A DNA stretch of 64,000 nt from Rhizoclosmatium globosum (lineage: Eukaryota > Chytridiomycota > Chytridiomycetes > Chytridiales > Chytriomycetaceae): contig MCGO01000194.1 of assembly GCA_002104985.1 (NCBI GenBank), positions 1 to 64,000 of the forward strand. Direction: 5' to 3'. Positions 1 to 12,428 of the stretch are shown piece after piece. The notes beneath the pieces were generated by a model, which was not told the origin of the DNA, ran no database searches, and saw only the letters and a program-made list of their open reading frames with translations. Made by a program: the position numbers and the translations under genes. The first letter of the stretch is position 1. Each line of letters begins with the position of its first letter.

Positions 1-16
1 TTACATTATTCTTAAA

Positions 17-1932
17 TCATTGTCCGATTGAGAAGTCACCCGTTCCAGCACTCGAGTTTGTTCTCGACGCAAGTGCTGAAATCACACATGAATCCCTTCC
101 CGGTACATGACCAGCGACATCTCCAGACCCCCGGGGATTTTCATCACCCGTCACATTTTCCGAAAACCGTAAGGCGCTTGGAACCCGCGATATAATACTC
201 ACAACCAAATCCCCTGCGACATTACTTCCACTTTTCGTGCTCAACTTTCTTGACACCTCAACATTGCCACTACCACTAACACGATCCTTGACGATTTTCG
301 GAACCTCCGGCATATCAGTACGCTCTTTTTTCAAACTATCGCGTGGACTATGAACACTGGTGCTTTTATGGCTGGTATGAACGCTTCGCAAACTCTGAGC
401 ATTGAAACTTCTCAGACTCTTATTGTCAAACCCATGCAAGCTGTCTCGATCTCCAGGGAGTCCAACGCGTTTCAAACTTTCTCGAGTGGTGTGGGTACTT
501 TCGCGATTGGTGCTTAAAGGGACAGCGGGAGCACCGGAATTGTTGAGAGGGACTTCTTTCCCGCTTTTTGAGCTTTTTGAGCTGCTGCTGTCGCGTTTAG
601 TGGTGCTGTCACGTTTGTAGCTGTCGCGAGGATTATTTCCACCACTGACAGCAGTTATTGACGCTGGAATGAAGCGTGTACTATTTGTTTCACGTAGTGG
701 ATGAAAGTTCTTCAAGCTTTCTGCAATTAAGCTTTTGACTTGTCGATCGGATTCTCGTCTCGATGGGTGTGGAGGAGGGCATGGAGGTTGGTCCGTGATC
801 CCTAAATCCTCCTTCACGCATTTACTTCGCATCAACTCCGATATTGGATCATGATGTGTTCGTCATAGACTTTTTGGCGGTACAGTATAATCTGAACACG
901 AAATTGGTTACCAAAACTTCTTTTTCCGTTTCAACTCACCTTCATACTGAAAAGCACCGTTGAAATAATGATCCATATACCTTCTGCAGCAGTATCCAGT
1001 ATCATTTTCTCCTCTATTGTAAGAACACTTCCAGCCCACACGTACATCCCCAACTGAGAAAGCAAAAGAAATTTGCCAATATTCCATGAACACTAACAAT
1101 CCAAAACTCTGGCTCAACGTCTTCACGATGTAGAAAGCTTTGAACAACGTTTTGACGAACGCAATACAAACACAAATCAAGGATACAACATGTGAATCCG
1201 CTAACAATAACGGATATAAACCAAAAATCATTACTCAGTGCCTCCTTGGCGTTGGATCGGTGCAACCATCCTCCAGAAGCTGGAATAATGGGAATGTAAA
1301 ACACAGCAGGCGAAACCAGAACCATATATACATGAACTTGTACACCGACGGCGCGTAAATACTTCGAACAAGTTTTCCACTGCGCTTCCAGCTATAAAAC
1401 CATAACTGGATATCATAGTAGCCATAACACCTGTTGAAGAAAAAACAAAAGTTCCAAGGAAGTGTCAAGTCGCTTGTAAGATTCACCGCGTTTACAGCAT
1501 AGGCTCCAACGAGACATGGTGATCCGATTACAAGAGGGATGTTGAAGGGAGTAAAGAGTTTGGTCCATTCAACTTCCGATCACGTTTTTTGATTTCGTAG
1601 TGGGAGAATGAAACTAGGTAAAGCAGCCACTGTATAAACGAAAGGACAGCGAATATGGCGTAGACCATAACTAGAGTATCGTGTAGACTGTAGCTCATTG
1701 GCGACTCGTCGCAGTTGCAACAGAATGGTTGGATTGAAAATCCCTGTTTTTGGCAAATCCTCACAAAGATTAAATCAGTGGGTATTCCGTCATCATCCGC
1801 AGTTTATTCACTCTCACCAAAGAATATCTTCCTGCTGTTTTGTGAACTGCTTTGCCAATCAGATTCACGTTGGTCTCAAGTAAGAAATGTGACAGGAGCA
1901 GATTCTCGTTCCTGATATGCAAGTTTATTCAT
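17..1932 (-). CDS. Multi-pass membrane protein with Ser/Arg-rich tail (reading frame broken)
   Basis: Not recognised beyond a polytopic membrane protein. Hydrophobic segments appear in order on the minus strand: LVMVYAIFAVLSFIQWLLYL near 1690, LVIGSPCLVGAYAVN near 1520, VYMVLVSPAVFYIPIIP near 1320, FWFISVIVSGFTCCIL near 1220, and another near 1080. A C-terminal tail of about 270 residues (835-17) is rich in Ser, Arg and Asp with repeated RDS/SLRS-type units and would be cytosolic. At least three points (about 1560, 1385 and 850) need one extra base to keep frame, and one or two introns are likely near 1840 and 930. The putative start at 1932 lies just downstream of PAAF1. A seven-TM receptor-like layout is plausible but not proven; exon structure is unresolved. 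Confidence 0.5.
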
Positions 1933-1943
1933 AATTCGAATTT

Positions 1944-3444
1944 TCAAATCTCACGATACACTCGACCAACACCCTCCCGACCTCCGACAACAAAAACGCT
2001 ATTGGGTCCTGCTGAGAACCCATCCAAAGGTTCCACATCCGTTCCAACATATTCTGTAGCTACTCGAACCCCATTAGGGCCGACAATGATATGCGCGAAT
2101 GATCCGTCTTGTGATGTGAAACGGAGCCCGATAGGGTCAGAGAGCGTGGCGGATGCAAACGCAATTTGAGGATGGCAGCATTATTTCGCTTAATAGAATA
2201 TAACGGTGTTGATGGGTTGGCGAGATTATATACTTGCATAGTTCCTGTTGACTATTGCCAAAGGTTGAAGGAATTAGTCTAAAGATGAATACTTTGGAAA
2301 AAAAACAAACTCACAGATCCAAGAGCGAGCAAGCCGTTTGCAAAATCGTAGGCAAGCGCGGTAATACCGTCCTTCATAAGTGTGGGAGTGAAAGAGAGGG
2401 CTACAGACTTGGATTCCAAATCATACACTTCAAGCAAACCCTTTTCTGTCCCAATTATACACAGCTTATCCTCGGTCCCTACTTCTCTTTCATCAAGATT
2501 GCTCACAGCATTATGGGAAGCCGAATACCATGCTCCTTTGACTCCAAGGCACATTGCTCCTACTGCATCCCACCAACAAGAGGAACATCATCCCTGAGCT
2601 CTCGAATCACAGTCGCGCTCTTGACTTCCCACAACAACACTCGCCCATCTTTTCCCGCACTAATAATATTACGTCCTCTGTCAATAATCGCAGTCTCCAC
2701 AACAGGTCGTGTATGTCCACCCTGCTTCGGCCCCATCGTCATTGCACAATCACCAGAAACAGCATCCCAAATCTTTAACTGCAAGTCCATAGCCGAAGTC
2801 AGGAGCCTGTGCAAACAAAGCCGATAGCTCAACAAGTCCAAATCTACAACAGCACGTACACTGTAGAAGATGGAAAGAACTTTGCAGTAGTCAGATCCCC
2901 AAAATGCCCGACAAAGACAGCCGGAGTTTCCGTCCAATCCGGGTCGGTAGAAAAGACCTTAAGCAGTCCAATTTCGCCACCAACCACAACATGTGCACCA
3001 GACTGTGCAATGTCCAGTGCGGTAATCTGCAACAACCGCATCAGCCAATTACATAACACATCATCAAAAAAAAGGAAACAACAAACGCACTTGTTTTCCG
3101 CCAAGTCCAAACGTTGCATTTGGCGAGTGAAGCAACACAGACTGCGGATGGCCCTCAACAGAAACCCGCAGCGATGACTCATCTTCCTCAATCGAAACAG
3201 CGACTGAATTTGTGTCTGAAACCAGGGCCGCCGATCCGTCGATTGTTCGGGTTACTTGGATGGACGCGTGGACTGACTTGCCACTAAGATACGATGACAC
3301 CCAGAACGACCCCTTCCGCGATTCAATGTCTGCTTTGAAGTCAGGTTGAACTGTTACGTGTGGGATTGGTAGGACTGATGCTGTATCCGTGGTTTGTGTC
3401 ATTTGTTTGTCTTTTGTGTGAGACATTTTATTCATCTTCATCAA
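1944..3444 (-). CDS. PAAF1: PAAF1/Rpn14-like proteasome assembly WD40 protein
   Basis: Predicted chaperone of 19S regulatory-particle assembly that binds proteasomal ATPases through a WD40 propeller. The blocks MDLQLKIWDAVSG and AIIDRGRNIISAGKDGRVLL match the PAAF1 family closely, and EVGTEDKLCIIG matches the following blade. Exon 1 (3444 to about 3088) ends GLGGKQ before GTGCGT; exon 2 starts at 3027 (ITALDIAQSG) and ends before GTACGT; exon 3 begins near 2806; the last exon begins after an AATAG acceptor near 2248. Two single-base losses are inferred: a G run on the coding strand at 2569-2571 and a point near 2160. Both conserved flanks lie in adjacent frames, so sequencing error is more likely than decay. 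An alternative ATG lies six codons downstream of the first. Confidence 0.85.
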
Positions 3445-3607
3445 CTCTATTCAGAAACATTTGATTTCATCTTTGGTGGTGACGCACACATTATGGCATG
3501 CATGGAAATTATCCGAGATTTGCACAGAAAACAACGTGACAATCCACTCAAGAATTTCCTACCACTCCCACACACCCAGCTGACCCACTCCCAAAAAGGC
3601 ATCAACA

Positions 3608-4469
3608 ATGGGTCAAGTTCTAGCATCAACTCAAACCTGGTTCGATCAAACCAACAACGCGATGGGAATGGTCTCCTTCGCCACCGTCGTCATGATGTTT
3701 GCGAATAATATCTGGCAACTGGACTACACCCCTCGAACCTGGGTCCGTTGGATGATCTACTTCGACGCCCTCGCCTTCTTCATAGCTTACGTCGGAACCT
3801 GTGCAAACGACTTGATGCCCGAGTGCTGGAAACAGAACGCGTACTGGCTCGCCGCAGATCTCGTGTGGTCCTTCAAGACGCCTTTAAGTACGGATACATT
3901 GCGTACAAGGCTCTTTCTATTTGTGGAATCAAGACGCGTTGGCCTGCTTACGCTACAGTTGTGGGAAGTTTGATTTTGTATTGGATTCTTTGCTACCAGG
4001 CATACGGATTCACAATGCCAAACTGTCCAGGTCAGTTCAACTCCCAGGTACCTCGCGTTATTTTGTACCTGTACTGGACAGTTGTGGACGTTGTTGCATC
4101 AGCCATGATTCTGTGGAAAATGTCACAGGTTGTAGCAAACTCTAAAGGAGCCAACGCAGACTCTTCAGTCTACTACATCATCAAGTTTCGTGAAGAGATC
4201 CGTCTGCTGGTTGTCGCGTTGGTATGCTTGCCGTAACAATCTTGAGTATTATCCATGCCGCGAACCCTGACTTTAACGCGCTGAACATTTGGAGAATTGT
4301 GTTTGTATATGTTCAACTGCTGCTTGTAATGGGCAGTCAAAAGGTGGTTGTTGGAGGTGGTTCTTCTGCCAACAGTCAAATTGCGTCTACTCCGAACAAC
4401 CAACACCAATCCGGCGATAATAAGCAACAGAACACTGTCAGAGACTCGTCTGGCTTGCGAAAGAATTAG
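3608..4469 (+). CDS. Seven-TM protein, copy 1 (two single-base frameshifts)
   Basis: Intronless gene for a roughly 285-residue protein with seven hydrophobic segments and a short polar C-terminus. I do not recognise a named family. The N-terminus MGQVLAS fits a weak N-myristoylation pattern. It is almost identical to the intact inverted copy at 24040-24882, which shows the breaks: one A is missing at about 3875 and one C at about 4220, splitting the frame into three. The tail diverges from copy 3 after GGGSSANSQ. Copy 2 follows 360 bases downstream in the same orientation. Its near identity to copy 3 argues for recent duplication or gene conversion; the breaks may be assembly errors. Confidence 0.75.
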
Positions 4470-4832
4470 AGTCCCTCTCATTTACAAAAATCATTCTTTT
4501 TCATCCACCTTTTTCAGTTGTAAAAATTCCTCTCATCTTTCCATTACTACTGTTTCCTTCAGTCCAGCCAATAGAAATTATTAAGTTTTCAATTTATTGT
4601 CTCGTACCGCGAAGAAGAGATATAACTTCTCGTCCCTCGAAATTTTCCGAATGGTCCGGCCCCCTTTCTCTCGGAGTCCAACAGGACGAAAACAAGTTCA
4701 AAAAGATCAGCCGAAACATTGCAAATCTCGTCATCAAACAAAACCCCCCTGAATTCCCTTTTTAATCCTGCACCCCTTCCACCCCCACATTCCCTCAAAA
4801 ATAAAAAAAAAAAAAGATCAACGCAAAAAAAG
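4470..4832. other. Intergenic region between seven-TM copies 1 and 2
   Basis: About 360 bases with T- and C-rich stretches and an A-rich run at 4802-4815 just upstream of the copy 2 start codon. It presumably holds the copy 1 terminator and copy 2 promoter. No other feature was seen. Confidence 0.5.
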
Positions 4833-5715
4833 ATGGGCCAAGTCCTCGGCTCCACCCAACATGGTTCGACCAAACCAACAACGCAATGGGAATGGTCTCC
4901 TTCGCCACTGTCGTAATGATGTTCGCCTCAGACATGTGGCAACTAGACCGCACACCACGAACATGGGTCCGCTGGATGATCTACTGCGACGCGTTCGCGT
5001 TTCTTATCGTATACATAGGAACGTGTTTGAACGACTTGATGCCTGAGTGTTGGAAGCAGAACGCGTATTGGCTTGCGGCGGACTTGGTGTGGTCGTTTAA
5101 GGATGCGTTCAAGTATGGGTATATTGCGTACAAGGCTCTTTCGATCTGTGGAATCAAGACTCGTTGGCCTGCGTATGCTACAGTTGTGGGAGTTTGATAT
5201 TGTATTGGATCCTTTGCTACCAGGCGTACGGGTTTACTATGCCGAATTGTCCGGGCCAGTTTCAATCTCAGATTCCAAGGGTTGTTTTGTATTTGTATTG
5301 GACGGTTGTGGATGTCGTTGCCTCGGCAATGATTCTGTGGAAAATGTCACAAGTCGTGGCAAACTCTAAAGGGGCAAATGCTAATTCTTCCGTCTACTAC
5401 ATCATCAAGTTCCGTGAAGAGATCCGTCTTCTTGTTGTTGCGTTTGGTATGCTTGCCGTCACAATCCTGAGTATTATTCACGCTGCAAATCCTGATTTTA
5501 ACGCGTTGAATATTTGGAGAATTGTGTTTGTCTATGTGCAGTTATTGCTTGTGATGGGAAGTCAAAAGGTTGTGTTGAATGCCCCAACGTCTTCGGCGAA
5601 TGGGGCTTCATCCTCGCATATGGCCTCCCGTATGTCATCGACGGTGCCCCATCAATCGCATCAAGTGTACTCGAGTGAAACCAAGGCTGGCCAAATTAGC
5701 ATGAGAAAAGCATGA
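4833..5715 (+). CDS. Seven-TM protein, copy 2 (two single-base frameshifts)
   Basis: Paralog of the genes at 3608-4469 and 24040-24882, with the same start MGQVLGST, the same seven hydrophobic segments and the shared blocks MPECWKQNAYWLAADLVWSF and GMLAVTILSIIHAANPDFNA. It is more diverged than copies 1 and 3 at third positions and in the C-terminal tail, which is longer, Ser-rich and ends in ISMRKA. Two one-base losses relative to copy 3 break the frame: one at about 4858 and one in a G run at 5188-5190 (four G in copy 3, three here). Protein similarity stays high across both breaks, so the gene was under selection until recently or is intact in the real genome. Confidence 0.75.
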
Positions 5716-5849
5716 GAGCCGTTATCCTTACTTTTCAGCCTTTTCCTTTATTTTCCATCTCTTTCCTTTCAATAAATAAATCAGTGCCTTTCTTCACCTT
5801 CCTTTCTCTTTGTGGATAAGTGACAGTTTGACTTTTAGCAAACAAAACT

Positions 5850-7785
5850 TTGTTTGAAATGGGCACTCGACCACCACCACCACCACCACCAACCAAGTAC
5901 TCTGTGTTTGGGCTTCCCCGAGCCTCCTCGACCAACTTGTTCATGTTCAAGGCGGGCACGTTGAAGTCGCTGTTGAGTTGCCGCCCACGTTTGATGACGC
6001 CAAAGACAACTCAAACGACACGAACAACACCGACGACGCGCGCGGCTTTTCGTGTGTCACGTGTTCAATTGCGTCGTTCGCGTCCGTGGCCGAGCAGCGC
6101 AGCCACGCAAAAAGCGCCTGGCACGCGGAGAACGTGCGCAGAAGAGTCGCGAGGAAGGACACCCTCGAAGAACAGGACTTTCTCAACTCGAACAACGCGA
6201 ACTCGGACTCGGATTCAGATTCAGACGCAGACTCAGAAGAGAAGGAGGATATCGAAAGTACCCTCGAAACAGACGAGGTGGTCGTTGGCTTCGAGGATGC
6301 TGCAAAGGGCTCGCCTTGGATTGCCCTGCCTGTTGGAACTACAGCACAGGCTCTGTTTGTCTACAAGCAACTACTGGTGCAGAAACGAGTCGACTCGTCC
6401 GTCAACCTGCTCGCAGAACTACGGCTGCTCCAGGTTTCCTCAACCTGGGTCCTCATCATGTTCAGTGCTGGCCACTTTGCTGCTGCCGTCTTTGAAGCTG
6501 CGAACACAAAGCAACCTGTCCTGCTGGAGCACAAATCGCTCCATAGGTATACTACTCGTCGAAAGCAGGGTGGTGCCCAGTCGGCCTCAGATAATGCAAA
6601 AGGAAAGGCCAACTCTGCTGGTTCAAACCTACGTCGCCACAATGAAATGATGCTGCAGCAAGATATTCAGACCCTGCTCCAAAGCTGGTCAAACTATCTG
6701 CAATCGTCAACACGCATCTTCATTCGCTGTCCACCACGAAATGCTCGAAAGATTGTCTTTTTCAATGATCAACTTCTCACGTCTACTGATCCTCGAATTC
6801 GAGGGTTCCCCTTCATTACACACCGTCCTACTACATCTGAGCTCACTCGTGCTTTCACGGAACTGACGACTGTGACGGTTCGGGACTACACCCCTCCAAC
6901 TCCTGCAACAAATCCATCGAGTCCAGCAACGGCCATCAAATCTCTTGCAGTGTCTTCACCTTCTCCTGCCTCTCCAGTGCAACCACCTAAACTCCTACCC
7001 CCACCTGAACCCTTCCCAAAACTAATTGACTTTGCCAAACGCAACAAACTCGACCTCTTCACCTCCACCCTTGAAAAGCACCTCTCCTCAAATCCATATC
7101 CACCCCTCCCCGACCTCCTCAACACCCTCCTCGACCCCGCCTACGGAACAACCCTCCTCCACATCGCAAGCGCCTCCAACGCCCCCGAAATCGTAACCTA
7201 CCTCCTAACATCCGGCGCAAACCCAACTCTCCGCGAACCAACCGGAAAACAACGCCCCCCTTACCTCCTCGCCGAAACCAAAGAAGTCCGCGACGCATTC
7301 CGCCGCGCCTACGCATCCGACACCACCAACCTCTACAACTGGGTGCAAGACGCAATGGTCCCATCGCCCCTAACCCCGCCCTCGAACACGCCCAAAAAGA
7401 AAAAGAGCGCGAAAAGAAGCGCCGTCAAAAGGCACGTCAAAAGGAAAGCCTCGACGTCCGCGCAAAGGAGCTCGCGGCCGCACAGGAACTCGAGGCTGCG
7501 CAGCGGGAGAAGGAAGCTCAGGAGCGTGTTGAACGGGCAAAGAAGGGGAGTGTGTTTAGTCGACTTGCGAAAGCGGAGCGGGAGGCGATTGGGATGACGC
7601 CTGAACGGAGGATGCAGTTGGATAGGGAGAAGCGTGCGTTAGCTGCTGAAGCGCGGTTTCGGGCACAGCAAGGGAAATGCTCGAATTGTGGGGTTGTGTT
7701 GAATCCTGCTTCTACGTTTGAAAAGTTTCAGTACAAGTATTGTAGTATGGATTGTGTGGGGAATCAGATTGTTTTGCATAATTGA
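5850..7785 (+). CDS. VMS1: VMS1/ANKZF1 peptidyl-tRNA hydrolase of ribosome quality control
   Basis: Predicted to release stalled nascent chains from peptidyl-tRNA on 60S subunits and to recruit Cdc48/p97. Domains in order: Pro-rich start, C2H2-type zinc finger (FSCVTC ... H ... H near 6050), VLRF1 domain with the GGAQSA motif carrying the expected catalytic Gln and the block SAGSNLRRHNE, an ankyrin region (LLHIASASNAPEIVTYLL), a charged coiled coil, a VIM-like helix (RLAKAEREAIG) and a C-terminal Cys-rich finger (CSNCG ... YCSMDC). Two frameshifts of one missing base are inferred: near 5961 (TT) and between 7367 and 7378 (C-rich). Homology continues on both sides of each. Single exon; converges on the ESCRT-III gene. 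Confidence 0.9.
5872..5892 (+). repeat. (CCA)n microsatellite encoding polyproline
   Basis: Seven CCA/ACC units in the 5' coding part of VMS1 encode a run of Pro. A similar tract starts near 33240 in the KY-type gene. Confidence 0.8.
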
Positions 7786-8057
7786 GTGCAGCAGTATTTT
7801 ATGTTATTATTATTTGGATGAAAATGATAACAAGTAAATGATACTTTCACAATAAGCTTTTTCTTTCGTGTCATTGTTACAAGCAGGAACACGACAGATA
7901 TTGCTTTTTAAATGGTATCTATTTTATTCGTATTATTTCCCTGCTATTTCCCTACCTCCTCCAACAACCTAAACTCCAAAAAGAATTTTACCCTCCTTTA
8001 ACACACTCTCTTCCCTTTCCCCCATTCAAAACTCTCTACCACTTAAAAAAACCCCCT

Positions 8058-9414
8058 TCACTCATCACTCAAAACCCAAACAACACCCCCCTCCCCAACC
8101 CCACACTCCTTCAAACTCTTTACAAAATCAAACTCCTCAAACGCACCCGTCTCCGCATTCACCCAGCCCACCCGAAACGACCTCGAACTCCCCAACACAA
8201 CATCATACATACTCTTCTTGGTCGCCTGCAACCGCAACTGCGCCAGCAAGTACGCGTCGCGGATCATCAGTCGCTTGAGCATGTCGATTGACAGATCGAG
8301 GGTCGTGATTTTGAGGGACGCGCCGATTGGTTTGGAGGGGTTGTTGGGTGGGGTTAGGGGTTTGGATGTGAGGATGGGTGTGGAGAGGGGGGTTACGTCA
8401 AAGTCTTGGCTGTGTTGAGGGTTTGTGTTGGGTGTGTCTGGGAAACGGGAGAGGAGGGTGTTGCTGGTGGTTGTGGTTGGGTCTGGGTTTAAACTTTGGG
8501 TGGATGCAGATGGGTCGTAGAGTTTGAAATGGATGGTGATTTTTTGGAGGGTGGAGTTGGATTGGGTGGAGGAGGTTGTGGTTGCTGGGTCTGTGTAGAG
8601 ACGGCCGTTGTATTGTTTTGGGTCAAGTGCTTGTTTGAGGATTGCTTCGGTTTCGAGGTCAAAGTAGTCGCGTTTTTTGATCAGTTCTTCAGCTGTTTCG
8701 TAGACCTGTGATATTGTTGGGTGTTTGGAAATCAAGGAGAGTTCCTTACATCGTCCATTCCTTCGTTCATGATGCGTTCCATTTCTTCTTGAACGCCCAT
8801 CATGTGTGCATACTTCATTTCACGCGAAGCAACAGTTTCAATGCTATCATACATATCGGCATATCTTGAACCCTATTTCGTGTTAAACATGATACAAATT
8901 GAATTGATCTCACCTTCAAGGCTTCAATTTTCGCTTGATTGATTTTGTGATTGGAAACCATCAGCTTTTTAATTAATGTGGCGAAACACGTGAGCAGAGA
9001 ATGATGTGGCACGTGAATAGAGAAATAATACCTGTGCGCGCGTTTGAATCATTGCAGAGCTTTCGTAGTTGCGGTCAGACGCTTGTCTGTAATGGGAGAT
9101 TTGCCTTGCAGCAATACGGGCCTTGACAAGATCGCCCTTTGCAGCAAAGTGCCTAATCTGAGCCATCTTTTTGGCAAGTAACAATAATAAGTATACTGAT
9201 TGGTTGATCAAATAAAGTAAAGAGTTACCAGCTGTCGTTCCTTCCGTTCCAAGTCGTTCCTGTCACGAGCAAGCGTTCTGTTGCAGCGATCTACATTCTG
9301 TCTTGCCTCCTTCAAGCGTCCATCACGCGATGTCATTGACTGTGAGGCCAGGACATCTTTAATTCTAATTTGTGAAGGCAGGGCTGCGTTCAAGTCAGTC
9401 CAAAGTGATTCCAT
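8058..9414 (-). CDS. ESCRT-III (CHMP2/Vps2-like) protein with ubiquitin-like C-terminal extension
   Basis: Snf7-family membrane-remodelling subunit. Five exons fit consensus splice sites: 9414-9229, 9166-9032, 8964-8914, 8872-8750 and 8705-8058. The basic N-terminal helix pair (RCNRTLARDRNDLERKERQL, then MAQIRHFAAKGDLVKARI) aligns without gaps to the CHMP2 helix 1-2 region, and later helices follow (MKYAHMMGVQEEMERIMNEG). Instead of the usual short acidic MIM tail there are about 225 more residues: a Thr/Pro/Ser-rich linker, then strand-helix-strand segments (KITIHFKLY, LKITTLDLSIDMLKRLMI, SLKECGVGEGGVVWVL) that resemble a ubiquitin-like fold. The splice joining the two halves (GAT|GTAAGG...CACAG|GTC) is clean. 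CHMP assignment is firm; the UBL idea is inference. Confidence 0.8.
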
Positions 9415-9469
9415 TTTGCAGATTCTTTTTCTTGGTCTTCTTTGTTTCTTGGGTCAAAGAAAACAAACG

Positions 9470-12305
9470 ATGTTGCCCACACCAACGCCTCTTTTGCCGC
9501 CAGCACCACCCACGACACCAATTCCGCACGGCCCAGTGAGTGTGGCGACTCCAGCCAGTGCGTACCAGCGACTGCGCGAGGGACTTCTTGGCGCCGAGGA
9601 CGACAGCCCCGAAGCTTCGAACAGCACTCCCGCTCGAATCATACACAGATCCACCACCACACACTCGCAGCCATCGACACCGAACCCTAATTCTTCAAAT
9701 CCAAATCCAAATCCAAATCCAAATGAAAAGTACGCAAACTTCGCAACAATCGACTGGATCAGAGACGAGGCCGCCGATCGAATGCGCTCGCGAACTCTCA
9801 AACGAAAGACGGTTCTCGCGCGTGTCTTCAACGGCGTCACGGCCTGGATCGTGGTTCTGCTGATTGGCGCGGCGATGGGCGTGTGTGCGGCTGTCATCGA
9901 CATTGCGACAATCTGGTTAAACGACCTCAGAGACGGTCGCTGCGAAGCTGGATTCTACTTGAACAAAAAGTTTTGTTGTTGGCATAGACCGGGTGCGTGT
10001 GTGCTTTTGTTCTTCTCGGCTACCTATCAGCTTTCTAAAATCCTGTCCATGTGTTGTTGATACCATTCCATTCCATACAGAGACAAATTACACGTGTCGT
10101 GAATGGATTCCTTGGACAACTTCTTCATTCTTGCAATGCGTGATTTATACCTTCTTTTGTATTGCTTTTGCGTCCCTGTCCGCGCTCCTCGTCAAATTAT
10201 ATGCTCCCTATGCGGCTGGCGAAGGGATCCCCGAAATTAAGACTATTCTCGGTGGATTCGTTATTAAAAAGTTTTTGGGTGTATGGACGCTTATTGTGAG
10301 TTGTTGTTCTGCTTTGGTTCATTCATACACATATAAAACTGAAACTTTCATGAACCATCTGACAGATTAAGATTATTGGTGTAACGCTATCAGTTGGTTC
10401 GGGACTATCTCTGGGTAAAGAAGGCCCTTTAGTCCATATTGCATGTTGTATTGGGAATATCATTGCAAGGTTCTTTCCAAAGTACCGCGACAATGAAGCT
10501 AAAAAGCGACATTTACTGAGTGCAGCAAGTGCAGCAGCGATTTCAGTGGCTTTTGGTGCTCCTGTCGGCGGTGTTCTATTCTCAATGGAGGTAAACAACC
10601 ATCAGTTATCATGTTTCGTGGCGTGCTCATCTTTTATTGCTCAGGAAATCTCGTACTATTTTCCTTACAAAACAATGTGGCGGAGTTTCTTCTGTGCAAT
10701 GGTTGGCGCGATTGTGTTGAGGTTGATGAATCCTTTCCGAACAGGAAAGCTTGTTTGGTTTGAAGTGAAACTGAGTCGACGATGGCATGATTTCGAACTA
10801 CCTGCATTTATACTGCTGGGAGTTCTCGGAGGCCTCGTTGGAGCCTTCTTTATCAAACTGGTACGTACATCTTTTTTCGACGTCCACCACGTTGACAACA
10901 AATTCCTATTGCAACACTAGAACTCTCAAGTGTCAATCCACCGCAAAAAATACTGGCGGAACTATCCAATCCTCGAAGTCGCAATCGTCGCCCTTATCAC
11001 CGGAATCATCGGCTTCCTCCACATATACCTCCGCGTCTCCACCGTCGACCTCGTCGCAAACCTCTTCCGCGAGTGCGCCGACATAACAGGCGACTTCCAC
11101 GGCCTCTGCACAAACCCCGGCGCTCAAGTCATATTCCTCCTCCTCTTTGCAGCATGGATAAAATTCGCCCTCACAGTAATCACATTCGGAACCCAAATCC
11201 CCGCTGGAATATTCCTCCCCAGCATCACAATCGGCGCCCTCGTCGGACGCGCGCTTGGGATCCTTATGAGTATGATCCAGAAGGCACACCCGGAAGACCC
11301 GTTCTTCACGTCATGTACAATCAAACCTGTCGTCACGCCCTGCATCACACCTGCAACGTATAGTATCATTGGGGCTGCTGCTTTCCTCGCGGGGACAACA
11401 CGGATGACAATGAGTTTGACAGTGATTATGTTTGAGTTGACGGGCGCGTTGAGTTATATGCTTCCGATTATGGGGACTGTGTTGACTGCAAAGTGGGTTG
11501 CGGATTATGTCGGGCAAGATGGAGGGGCTGGACTATATGGCGAGTTGATTGCTGTCAACGGGTATCCCTTCCTTGCCAGTGGGGATGAGTATATCGGTGT
11601 AGGCGAAGTGGGTGAAATCATGACACGAGTCGGGGATATGGCACTATTGGAAGGAACATCAATGAGAGTTGGGCAAGTAGAAGAGTTGTTGAGTGATACA
11701 GAATGGAAGGGGTTTCCAATTGTTGTTGGGGGTGGGGATTTGACTGTTGTTGGGTTCGCCGGACGGCCTGAGTTACAGTTAGTGTTTTTACCATATTTTG
11801 TATAGCCCTCTTCTAATCATTGTTTGTATCGTCCAGGCTTGCTCTTGCACATGCGAAAAACGCTCAAGGAGGGGACGAAAAACTCCTGAATTTCGTCAGC
11901 GGCGACGGAGATGGCACGTTTACATCGTCGCGGCATTCCTTTGACTCCAGCAGCGATGATACAACCGAATCCATTGATATGCGACAATGGATCAACGCCA
12001 CACCATTAACATTTCCAGTCGATTTCCCAATCAGTCTATGTGTTGAATTCTTCAAGAAGATGGGCGTTCGATATGTTCTCATCACTGAACGTGAAAGCGG
12101 GTTGTTGGCTGGAATCCTAACCAAGAAGGATCTATTACGGCATGGTGAGTCTCCAATCATATATTTCTGCTCGTGGTTGACTAATTTTTTGGTAGTATCG
12201 ACGGTTAAGGATGAGATGACGAGTGGAGGGTCAGGAATCGGAAGTCCTGGACAACGAAGGAGACCGATTGTAACGAATCGGAGCACGTTGCTTGGTTTAA
12301 ATTAA
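9470..12305 (+). CDS. CLC-type chloride/proton antiporter, full copy
   Basis: Predicted endomembrane 2Cl-/H+ exchanger of the ClC-3/4/5 and yeast Gef1 branch. Seven exons: 9470-9992, 10081-10295, 10366-10590, 10645-10860, 10921-11777, 11837-12144 and 12196-12305, all in frame. Signature motifs are present: [25 protein letters not shown] with the gating Glu, and [17 protein letters not shown]. Joining exons 3 and 4 gives SMEEISYYFP, which carries the proton-pathway Glu of exchangers. Two CBS domains follow ([15 protein letters not shown] and the [18 protein letters not shown] region). The cytosolic N-terminus contains an Asn-Pro repeat. Everything from 9907 on is repeated at 15386-17784. Converges with FRE copy A. 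Confidence 0.93.
9694..9724 (+). repeat. Hexanucleotide ATCCAA repeat encoding Asn-Pro units
   Basis: Four to five near-perfect CAAATC units in CLC exon 1 give NPNPNPNPN in the predicted cytosolic N-terminus. It lies outside the duplicated segment. Confidence 0.7.
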
Positions 12306-12428
12306 GAGTCGCTAAAGTAAAGACTATTGATAGTAAATTGAAAAAAGATGATTGAATGAACGTAGTTCTGTTTGGGAACAAGGGATTTGATGAACCTAGA
12401 ATATCGTAGATTTATTGTAATCTACAAC

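Noticed and set aside
9395..9903. Minus-strand frames opposite CLC exon 1
   Set aside because: Overlap the conserved CLC N-terminus and have no homology-like features.
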